A stretch of 9,009 nucleotides of DNA from Chloroflexota bacterium. Lineage in GTDB: Bacteria; Chloroflexota; Anaerolineae; UBA4142. Position numbers and translations under genes: made by a program. Location: NCBI GenBank assembly GCA_016200825.1, contig JACQEA010000242.1, positions 1-9,009 on the forward strand, written 5' to 3'. The notes under the pieces are model-generated. The model saw only the letters and a program-made list of their open reading frames with translations, was not told the origin of the DNA and did not search any database. This document shows, piece after piece, positions 1 through 5,925 of the stretch (position 1 is the first letter of the stretch; each line of letters opens with the position of its first letter).

Positions 1-2
1 CG

Positions 3-149
3 CGCTATGTGCTCGTGATGTTTCCCGTGTTTCTGCTGTGGGCAAAGTGGGGCGCGCGCGCGTGGGTGAATCGCGCGATGGTGTACGCGTCGTTCGCGTT
101 ACAATTATTTTTTAGCGCGCAATTCTTTTTGTGGGGTTGGGTCGGATGA
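3..149 (+). CDS. C-terminal fragment of a PIG-V-like mannosyltransferase (5' end outside window)
   Basis: An open frame enters from the left edge and ends at TGA 147-149, giving 48 visible residues (first RYVLVMFPVFLLW, last FFLWGWVG). It contains two hydrophobic stretches separated by a short polar turn (KWGARAWVNRA). The Arg-Tyr-Val-Leu...Phe-Pro opening of a late membrane helix and a Trp/Gly-rich last helix are the usual ending of polytopic PIG-V/GT-C mannosyltransferases, which transfer a sugar from a polyprenyl-phosphate donor outside the cytoplasm. Its stop codon overlaps the ATG of the next gene (ATGA at 146-149), so it is probably the preceding gene of the same operon. The family is inferred from a tail only; another GT-C family is possible. 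Confidence 0.7.
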   Translation, partial: RYVLVMFPVFLLWAKWGARAWVNRAMVYASFALQLFFSAQFFLWGWVG

Positions 150-1822
150 TTTCGCGCCGTGAGTGGAAGTTCGCGATTGTTGTCGCGCTCGCCGCGATTT
201 TGTTACAACAAATTCCGTACGCGCTCGGTTACGCGTTCGCGCGCGCGGACACGGAATATCAAGGGCTGTTGGTGAACGTCGAGGATTTCAGTTATCACGC
301 GATCATGTTGCAAGGATTTGACGGCGCGTGGCAATATCATATTCAGTTCACGTCGGAAGAACACGCGCCCGCATTCATTTATGGATTTTATCTCGCGCTC
401 GGACATCTCGCGCGCGGGTTGGGTATTTCGGTTATCGCGATGTGGCACGCCGCGCGCATCGCGTCCGCGTTCGCGCTTTTTCTCGCGACCTTCGCGTTCA
501 TCGCGCAATTCATTCGCGATGAACGCGCGCGGCGCGTCGCGTATCTGCTCGCGCTCTTTGGCGCGGGATTCGATTGGATTCTTTTTCCGTGGGAGTCTTT
601 GAATATCGTTGGCGCAGCGCCGATTGATTTTCGAATGCCCGAAGCGCATTTGTTTTACAGCGCGCTGACCTATCCGCATTATTCAATTGCCATCGTCCTG
701 ATCTTAGGCGTTTTCTGGTTCGCGCAGAGCGCGTTAAACGAAAACCGTATTGGTTTTGCAATGGCGGCAGGAATTTGTAATTTGGCATTAGTCATTGTTT
801 ATCCTTTCCTGATTTATCTCACCGCGAGCGTTCTCGGCGTCTATTGGTTTGGGCTCTGCGTGCGCGCGCAGAAAATTCAGTGGCGCGCGGCATATTTGCT
901 TCTCAGCGCGTTTATTTTTTCCTTGCCCTTACTGTTCTATTACGCGTTCGTCTTGCAAACAAATTTCGTTTTGAAAATTTGGAACGCGCAAGCGACCACG
1001 CTCTCGCCGAATCCGTTGCATTATTTTTTCGCGTACGGCGCGATGATTGCAATGGGCATCGCGTCATTGCGAGCGACCCAAGGGAGCGAAGCAATCCCCG
1101 TGAAACTTGGAGATTGCTTGGTCGCGAAAATTGCTCCTCGCAATGACGGCTTGCTCCTTTGGATTTGGGTTTTGGTTGTTGGGATTTTACTTTACGCGCC
1201 GCTGAACGCGCAACGCCGTTTTGTCGAAGGCGTCCAGATTCCGCTCGCGATTCTCGCGACGATTGGTTTGTTTGAAATTATTTTGCCGCGCTTGGAACGC
1301 GCGCGCGCGTTTGCCGCGCGCGCGACGCGTCCGCGTTATTCGCGCGCGGGTCTGCGCCGATTGTTGCTCGCCGCGTTCGTGTCTATAATCAGTCTCGCGA
1401 ATGTCGCGATTCTCGCGCGGCTGACATATTTGACCGTCGTCGAACAACCCGACGCGTTTTTTCGCGCGCGCGATGAGATCGCGGCGGTGGATTGGCTGCG
1501 CGCGAACGCGTCGCGCGCCGAAATAGTTTTAGCGGCTTATTGGACGGGCAGTTTCATTCCCGCGCGCGCGGGCACGCGCGTGTTTGTCGGGCAACGCTAC
1601 GAGACAGTAGATTTTGAAAAGAAAATGGAGACCGCGCAAAAATTTTTTGACGCGGCAAGCGAGGACGCGTGGCGGCGCGCGTTGCTCGCGCAGTATCACA
1701 TCGCTTTTATTTTTCAAGGACCGCGCGAGCGCGCGTTGGGCGCATTCGATTTCGCGCGCGCGGATTATCTGGAACGCGCGTATGCAAATGACACGGTGAT
1801 TATTTACAAGGTCAAGCGATGA
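146..1822 (+). CDS. Large multi-pass GT-C-type membrane protein, probable glycosyltransferase
   Basis: The product has 558 residues. I chose ATG 146 because it overlaps the upstream stop as ATGA; an in-frame GTG at 131 would add five residues and lengthen the overlap. There is an N-terminal membrane anchor (about residues 9-28), then an outer loop with an acidic pair E46-D47 (VNVEDFSYH), where GT-C enzymes carry their catalytic acid, then about ten further hydrophobic helices, and a soluble tail from about 440 (W450-L-R-A-N, later YWTGSFIPARAG). This layout recalls a family common in Chloroflexota and usually annotated as hypothetical or glycosyltransferase. Residues about 306-334 are encoded by a palindromic repeat (1062-1148) lying between two helices, and are not expected in the family. 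The gene overlaps the next one by 4 nt. Donor and acceptor are unknown; enzymatic function is inferred. Confidence 0.8.
   Translation: MISRREWKFAIVVALAAILLQQIPYALGYAFARADTEYQGLLVNVEDFSYHAIMLQGFDGAWQYHIQFTSEEHAPAFIYGFYLALGHLARGLGISVIAMWHAARIASAFALFLATFAFIAQFIRDERARRVAYLLALFGAGFDWILFPWESLNIVGAAPIDFRMPEAHLFYSALTYPHYSIAIVLILGVFWFAQSALNENRIGFAMAAGICNLALVIVYPFLIYLTASVLGVYWFGLCVRAQKIQWRAAYLLLSAFIFSLPLLFYYAFVLQTNFVLKIWNAQATTLSPNPLHYFFAYGAMIAMGIASLRATQGSEAIPVKLGDCLVAKIAPRNDGLLLWIWVLVVGILLYAPLNAQRRFVEGVQIPLAILATIGLFEIILPRLERARAFAARATRPRYSRAGLRRLLLAAFVSIISLANVAILARLTYLTVVEQPDAFFRARDEIAAVDWLRANASRAEIVLAAYWTGSFIPARAGTRVFVGQRYETVDFEKKMETAQKFFDAASEDAWRRALLAQYHIAFIFQGPRERALGAFDFARADYLERAYANDTVIIYKVKR
1062..1148. 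repeat. Palindromic repeat, GTCATTGCGAG family, copy 1 (in frame inside a gene)
   Basis: The 87-bp element has perfect 12-bp inverted ends (CGTCATTGCGAG at 1062-1073 and CTCGCAATGACG at 1137-1148). Inside are a GCGACC/GGTCGC pair and an AAGCAATC/GATTGCTT pair, so the strand can fold into a nested hairpin. Its length is exactly 29 codons and the host frame stays open. It reads as ASLRATQGSEA... on the left and APRNDG on the right. Related repeats, often mis-annotated as small ORFs, occur widely in bacterial genomes; that part is recalled knowledge. Confidence 0.88.
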
Positions 1823-3654
1823 AAAATTTGCGCCCGTACATTTTGCTTTTCATTCTGACTTTAGCGTTTCGCATTCTAACTGCCTTGCCGCTTCAGCACG
1901 CGGGTTATATGGACGCGTCGTACACCATGCATGTTGCCGAAAATCTCGCGCGCGTCCGCGGATTTGTCGAAGATGTTTTGTGGAATTATCTCGATAATCC
2001 AAGCGGACTGCCGCATCCGAGTAATTTGTATTGGATGCCGCTTCCGTCGCTGTTGATCGCGCCCTGGTTCGCGATTTTTGGCGCGGCGTACCGCATCGCG
2101 CAGATTCCATTTATTTTGCTTTCATCTCTGCTTCCGCTGTTCACATTTTATCTTGCCAGAAAAATTTTCGCGCGCGATGATGCAACGGCGCGTGTTGAGG
2201 AAATCTCCTTGATCGATCCTTCAAGAGTCCGCGCCGTTGCATCAGATTACGCGTGGGCGGCGGCGCTCTTCACCGCGTTCAGTGGATTCTATACAATTTA
2301 CTGGGTCTCGCCGGATAATTTTACGCCGTTCGCGCTGACTGCCGCTTTCTGTCTTTACGCGATTGCGCGCGGTGTGGAAGAAATGGGACGCGGATTCACG
2401 CGGATAAAATCGGATCAAGAACAAAAAATGTTCGATGTCATTGCGAGCAACGCAGAGGCAAAGCAATCTCCAAGTCGCACGGAGATCGCTTCGTCGCAAG
2501 GAGTTTATCCTGAGCGGAGCGAAGGACTTCTCGCAACGACAAGCACGCGTTGGTTTTTTCTCGCGGGAATTCTCGCCGCGCTCTCGCATCTTGCGCGCGT
2601 AGATGGAATTTTATTGCTCGCGGTCGTGCCTTTAGCAATCATCTTCTCCTTACGCAAGATGATTTTCGCCCCACGTTCCTCGTCTTTTGTTTTTCGCTTT
2701 TTGCTTTTCGCTTTTAGCTTTTTGTTTGGCTATTTGCTTTTCATGCTGCCTTGGTTCGCGCGCAATTATTTCGCGGTCGGCAATCCGTATCCGAGCGCGG
2801 GAACAAAAACAATATTCCTGACGAACTATGATGAACTTTTTCGCTTTACCGACGACCTAACCCTCGAGCGCTACCTCGCGTGGGGCGCGGGGAATATTTT
2901 TGAATCGAAACTGGTCGCGGCGGCGCGCAACGTCTTCATCATCGTGTTCGGCGATTTGCAAGTTTTTCTCGCGCCGTTCGCGCTGATTGGGTGGTGGCAA
3001 CTCCGCAATAATAAATATTTTTTGCCCTTCACGATTTATTTTTTGCTCCTCTTTTTCGCGATGACGTTACTCTTTACCTTCCCTTCGTGGCGCGGCTCGT
3101 TGCTGCATTCCGCGACCGCGCTCTTGCCTTTTCTCGCGATTGCCGCGCCGCGCGGAATTGACGCGGCGGTTGAATTTATCGCGCGCAAACGAAAAACGTG
3201 GGACGCGGCAATCGCCGCGCGATTTTTTCGCGCGGGCTTTGTGGGCATGGCGATTTTTTTCAGCGTTTTTTTGTACGCGCAAGGCGTGTTCGATTTTCAA
3301 GTGAGCGAAGCGAGCACGATTCCGTTGTGGAATGATCGCGACGCGCACTATCCGCAAATCGCGCGCTGGTTGGATGCAAACGCGCGCGCGGACGATAGCG
3401 TGATGGTCATTGACCCGCCGTCGTTTTACAATGTGAGCCATCGCCGCGCGCTGATGTTGCCAACGGATAGCGCGGAGGCAATCTTCGCCGCGGCGCGCAA
3501 ATACAACGCGCGCTATTTCATTTTGGAATTCGATCATCCGCGCCCGTTGCAAGAGTTGTATGCCGAAAAAATTTCAATCGTGGGTTTTACGCGCGTCGCC
3601 ATTTTTCGCGACGCGTTGAATCGTCGCGTGTTCGTGTACGAGATCGCGCAATAA
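1819..3654 (+). CDS. GT39/PMT-like membrane glycosyltransferase with inserted loops
   Basis: The product has 611 residues. Start ATG 1819 overlaps the upstream stop (ATGA). After a first helix (about 7-23) comes the outer loop GYMDASYTMHVAENLA with D32, then E51-D52 and the conserved-looking stretch LWNYLD..SGLPHPS..YWMPLPS (54-77), as in GT39/PMT-type GT-C enzymes of Chloroflexota. A LARVDG motif (258-263) matches LTRPEG of the paralogue at 5922-7469. A soluble tail starts near W517. Three segments look foreign to the fold: residues about 120-142 (inverted repeat), 207-241 (palindromic repeat with a nested element, including PERSEG) and a T-rich helix at about 291-302. The expected role is transfer of a sugar from a polyprenyl-phosphate donor to an outer-face acceptor; substrates are not inferable. 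A 104-nt gap follows, so this may end a transcription unit. Confidence 0.85.
   Translation: MKNLRPYILLFILTLAFRILTALPLQHAGYMDASYTMHVAENLARVRGFVEDVLWNYLDNPSGLPHPSNLYWMPLPSLLIAPWFAIFGAAYRIAQIPFILLSSLLPLFTFYLARKIFARDDATARVEEISLIDPSRVRAVASDYAWAAALFTAFSGFYTIYWVSPDNFTPFALTAAFCLYAIARGVEEMGRGFTRIKSDQEQKMFDVIASNAEAKQSPSRTEIASSQGVYPERSEGLLATTSTRWFFLAGILAALSHLARVDGILLLAVVPLAIIFSLRKMIFAPRSSSFVFRFLLFAFSFLFGYLLFMLPWFARNYFAVGNPYPSAGTKTIFLTNYDELFRFTDDLTLERYLAWGAGNIFESKLVAAARNVFIIVFGDLQVFLAPFALIGWWQLRNNKYFLPFTIYFLLLFFAMTLLFTFPSWRGSLLHSATALLPFLAIAAPRGIDAAVEFIARKRKTWDAAIAARFFRAGFVGMAIFFSVFLYAQGVFDFQVSEASTIPLWNDRDAHYPQIARWLDANARADDSVMVIDPPSFYNVSHRRALMLPTDSAEAIFAAARKYNARYFILEFDHPRPLQELYAEKISIVGFTRVAIFRDALNRRVFVYEIAQ
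2178..2244. repeat. 15-bp-armed inverted repeat inside coding sequence
   Basis: TGATGCAACGGCGCG (2178-2192) is matched perfectly by its reverse complement at 2230-2244, around a 37-nt centre that holds GATCGATC (2211-2218) and a weaker TTGAGGA/TCCTTCAA pair. It encodes about residues 120-142 of the host protein, a polar stretch between two hydrophobic helices. The sequence is unrelated to the GTCATTGCGAG repeats, so it represents a second repeat class. I do not recognise a named family. Confidence 0.8.
2437..2540. repeat. Palindromic repeat, GTCATTGCGAG family, copy 2 (composite)
   Basis: The left end is GTCATTGCGAG (2437-2447) and the right end CTCGCAACGAC (2530-2540), with one mismatch to a perfect inverted end. 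An inner pair AAGCAATCTCC/GGAGATCGCTT has one mismatch. The right arm is interrupted by another repeat (2500-2530). It encodes about residues 207-241 of the host enzyme (VIASNAEAKQS..., VYPERSEG), just before the helix starting RWFFLAG. The total of 104 bp is not a multiple of three, yet the host frame is open. Confidence 0.82.
2500..2530. repeat. Nested TATCCTGAGCGGAGCGAAGGA-type repeat with flanking direct repeat
   Basis: The core at 2506-2526 is a short repeat that I recognise as widespread in bacteria, where its translation gives the tell-tale peptide YPERSEG. It is bounded by a 6-bp direct repeat TCGCAA (2494-2499 and 2531-2536). This suggests insertion into the right arm of the older GTCATTGCGAG element, with target duplication. 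The family identity is from memory; the direct repeat is visible in the sequence. Confidence 0.72.
2690..2725. repeat. Degenerate TTTTCGC/TTTTTGC tandem tract inside coding sequence
   Basis: Seven- to eight-base units (TTTTTCGC, TTTTTGC, TTTTCGC, TTTTAGC) follow each other and encode a Phe/Leu-rich membrane helix (FRFLLFAFSFLF). The 18-mer gcttttcgcttttagctt (2703-2720) recurs exactly, in the same reading frame, at 6311-6328 in the paralogous gene. It may be a simple-sequence expansion or a shared repeat. Confidence 0.55.
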
Positions 3655-3758
3655 AATTTCGAGCGCCATAGCTTTTTTTTGATTCACTCGCGACTCAGTT
3701 TTGATCGAATCATCGCGATAATTTTCAAAAAGAATTTTTTCCAAGTCAAAGGCAAACC
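3655..3758. other. Only real gap within the glycosyltransferase cluster; weak promoter-like site
   Basis: This is 104 nt between the GT39-like and GT87 genes, and clearly more A+T-rich than the coding DNA. GATAAT (3717-3722) is a five-of-six match to a -10 box, but no good -35 lies at the right distance. AAAGG (3748-3752) sits 6 nt before the GTG start of the next gene and is a plausible ribosome binding site. The T-run at 3673-3680 has no convincing GC-rich stem before it, so I do not call a terminator. Confidence 0.35.
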
Positions 3759-4964
3759 GTGCAATCAGTTTCCGTAACGCGCGCGAACCAAACGCGCGCC
3801 GCAAAAATAAAATCGCGCGCTTACATTCTCGCGTGGCTCGTATTCCTCGCGTTCGGCGGGTTGGCATTTGTCATCGCGCGCGACCAAGCGTGGATGATCA
3901 ATCGCGATTTTTTTACGTTTTGGGGCGGCGCGCGCGGCTTGATGGACGGCGCGAATCTGTACGCGCCCGCCGAGTGGGCGCGCGTGACGCAAGCAAACGG
4001 CAGTACGTGGTTGCCGAACCCGATTTTTATTTACGCGCCGCCCACCGCGATTTTTTTCGCGCCGCTTGCCGCGTTGCCGATTGAAATTGCGAGTGTGGTG
4101 TGGGTTTGGCTCAGTGAAATTTTTATCGCGTTGACGGTTTTGATTGTGGCGCGCAGTCAGCATTTGAGTGCGGTGGGAAAATTCGCGCCGCTGTGGGGAT
4201 TGGGTTTTGCATTCTTCTTGCCGGTCACGTTGACTTTATTGATGGGACAAATTTCCGCGCTTGGATTGTTGATCGTCGCTCTCACGCTGGCGTTGTGGCG
4301 TCGCGGCAATTGGTTGCGCGGCGGCGTGATGCTGGGCTTGGCAATCATCAAACCCCAACCCTTAATTTTTTTTATTCCCGCGATTTCGCTGTGGCTAATT
4401 CTTAATCGCCGCTGGCGCGCGGTGGGCGGAATCGCGTTATCCTTTGGAGTGAGCACCGTTGCATCGCTTCTGCTCTTTCCAAATTTTTTTCCCGATTGGC
4501 AGAGCGCGACGGTAAGTAAAATCAGTGGAGTCGCCGCGCGGATGCCAACCGTTTTGGGATTCGTTTTAGATTTATTTCAAGATTCGTCATTTGGAATTTC
4601 GATCGCGGCAATCGCGATTGCGGTTAGCGTGGCGTTGGGTCTTCTGTCTGTGGTGCGGCAAAAAAACGCGGACGTATTTGAAATCGCGAGCGCGCTGTTA
4701 ATTCTTTCGCTTTTCGTCGCGCCGTATTTGTGGAATTACGATCAAATTTTGCTGCTCATTCCTTTGACGCTTGCTTTGATTTGGTTCGATCAACGCGGCG
4801 CGCCGTTTTGGCTCAGCGCGTCGCTCCCGCTCTTGTTCGATATTTTTGCATGGAGTTTGTTCGCGCTTGCCGCGTTGCGCGGGCGCGATTCGCCCGGCGT
4901 GCTGTTGCCGATACTGATCGGTTTTTATTTCTGGTTCGCGTATAAGCGAAATGAAACTCGCTAG
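3759..4964 (+). CDS. GT87-family (DUF2029) membrane glycosyltransferase
   Basis: The product has 401 residues. Start GTG 3759 has AAAGG six bases upstream, and the length is normal for the family. After one helix (about 22-40) comes the hallmark RDFFTFWGGARGLMDG.NLY (49-68), with D50 as the likely catalytic or substrate-binding acid, then YAPP (92-95), MGQIS (162-166), GLAIIKPQP (193-201) and APYLWNYDQ (321-329). Their order matches GT87 polyprenyl-phosphate-dependent mannosyl- or arabinosyl-type transferases, which act on the outer face of the membrane. No palindromic insert is visible, unlike its neighbours. The last 14 nt overlap the start of the Cache gene, implying co-translation. The family call is strong; the sugar is unknown. 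Confidence 0.9.
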   Translation: MQSVSVTRANQTRAAKIKSRAYILAWLVFLAFGGLAFVIARDQAWMINRDFFTFWGGARGLMDGANLYAPAEWARVTQANGSTWLPNPIFIYAPPTAIFFAPLAALPIEIASVVWVWLSEIFIALTVLIVARSQHLSAVGKFAPLWGLGFAFFLPVTLTLLMGQISALGLLIVALTLALWRRGNWLRGGVMLGLAIIKPQPLIFFIPAISLWLILNRRWRAVGGIALSFGVSTVASLLLFPNFFPDWQSATVSKISGVAARMPTVLGFVLDLFQDSSFGISIAAIAIAVSVALGLLSVVRQKNADVFEIASALLILSLFVAPYLWNYDQILLLIPLTLALIWFDQRGAPFWLSASLPLLFDIFAWSLFALAALRGRDSPGVLLPILIGFYFWFAYKRNETR

Positions 4965-5925
4965 CACATTATTCGCGCTCAGCGCAATCATTCTCGTCGG
5001 CGCGATTTATTTCACCGACGCAAACCTGCGCGCGTCTGCGCGCGAAAACGCTCAGCGCGATTTATCCGCGCGCGCGAAAAATCTGGCGGATGCGATTGAT
5101 CGCAACTTGCAAACGCGATTGATTCAAACGCTGACCTTCGCCGCGTTGCCATCTCTGCGCGGGTTTGCCGCGTCGGATGAAACAGGCCGCGCGTCGCGCA
5201 CTGCGATCGCGCAAAATGAATTGCAAGCGTTCGTTGCCGCCGATCCAAACTTGCGCGCCGCGTTTATTCTCGACGCGGCGGGCAGTGTAGTTTTGGCGAC
5301 GGATGAAACGATGCGCGCGAGTTTTGCTGAACGATTATTTTTTCGCGCCGCGATGAGCGGTCAATTGTTCGCGTCTGCGCCCGCGAAAGATTTTGGCGAG
5401 GTGTCGCAATATTATTCCGCGCCGCTGATTGACAATGCGGGGAATGTCGCGGGCGTGTTGGTGTTACGCGTCGCGGTCCAAGAATTTTGGAATGGGATTG
5501 GAAAAAATGAAATGGTGGTGGATGAGAATGGCATCCTCATCGCGGATGGTTCGGATAAACCGCAAACATTTTTCGCGCTCGCGCCCATCGCGGGAGAAAC
5601 CTACAATCAATTGATCGCCGAACGACGTTACGGCGCAGAGCAAGGCGCGCTGCGTTTTTCTAATCGCGCGGCGCTCGCGAGTTTCAGCAAGGTTGATAGC
5701 GCGGGCGAGTTTGTTTTTTCAGATGCAAACACACCGATCACTTTTGGCGCGGCGCGTAAATTGCAAACCAATCTTTGGCGCGTGGTCATTTTGCAAACGG
5801 AAGAGTTGCTGAACGCGCCCGCGCGCGCCGCGTTATTTGAAGCAATGAAATTTGGTACGCTAACATTTCTCGCGGGCGTCGCGTTTATGATTGCGTTCCA
5901 TCGTTGGCGCGCGGAGAAAAATTGA
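4951..5925 (+). CDS. Membrane-anchored double-Cache-like sensor protein without output domain
   Basis: The product has 324 residues, starts at ATG 4951 inside the end of the GT87 gene, and ends within the start of the next gene. Helix one spans about 4-21 and helix two about 301-316; the region between would be extracytoplasmic. It begins with a helix (about 25-65) and continues with PAS-like strands: AAFILDAAGSVVLATDE (103-119), FFRAAMSGQLFASAP (130-144), SAPLIDNAGNVAGVLVLRVA (156-175), MVVDENGILIADGSD (188-202). These are the landmarks of dCache ligand-binding domains of histidine kinases and chemoreceptors. Here the chain stops eight residues after helix two (HRWRAEKN), with no HAMP, kinase, cyclase or methyl-accepting domain. 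It could sense a small molecule and act on the co-encoded glycosyltransferases, or bind glycan; both are inference. Confidence 0.75.
   Translation: MKLASTLFALSAIILVGAIYFTDANLRASARENAQRDLSARAKNLADAIDRNLQTRLIQTLTFAALPSLRGFAASDETGRASRTAIAQNELQAFVAADPNLRAAFILDAAGSVVLATDETMRASFAERLFFRAAMSGQLFASAPAKDFGEVSQYYSAPLIDNAGNVAGVLVLRVAVQEFWNGIGKNEMVVDENGILIADGSDKPQTFFALAPIAGETYNQLIAERRYGAEQGALRFSNRAALASFSKVDSAGEFVFSDANTPITFGAARKLQTNLWRVVILQTEELLNAPARAALFEAMKFGTLTFLAGVAFMIAFHRWRAEKN
5913..5916 (+). promoter_or_regulatory. Ribosome binding site GGAG deciding a TTG start
   Basis: GGAG is followed by five A residues and then TTG 5922. That TTG overlaps the stop of the Cache gene (TTGA 5922-5925), the same coupled arrangement as the ATGA junctions upstream. 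An in-frame TTG at 5904 would place the start upstream of this site, with no ribosome binding site of its own. Confidence 0.65.

Noticed and set aside
131..145. GTG start five codons upstream of ATG 146
   Set aside because: ATG 146 overlaps the upstream stop as ATGA, the same arrangement as at 1819. The GTG has no better ribosome binding site.
203..679. Antisense open frames of 60-160 codons opposite the glycosyltransferase genes
   Set aside because: They are Arg-rich shadows of the CGCG-rich coding strand, without ribosome binding sites or recognisable families.
50..1600. Alternating GCGCGC runs as special structure such as Z-DNA
   Set aside because: They are spread through all genes up to 7469 as codon and composition style, with no localised block.
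3673..3680. T8 run after the GT39-like gene as a terminator
   Set aside because: No GC-rich stem precedes it; only weak TCGCGA pairs occur, and these lie downstream of it.
5904..5921. Earlier TTG start for the second GT39-like gene
   Set aside because: The GGAG at 5913-5916 lies after it and is correctly spaced for TTG 5922, which overlaps the preceding stop.
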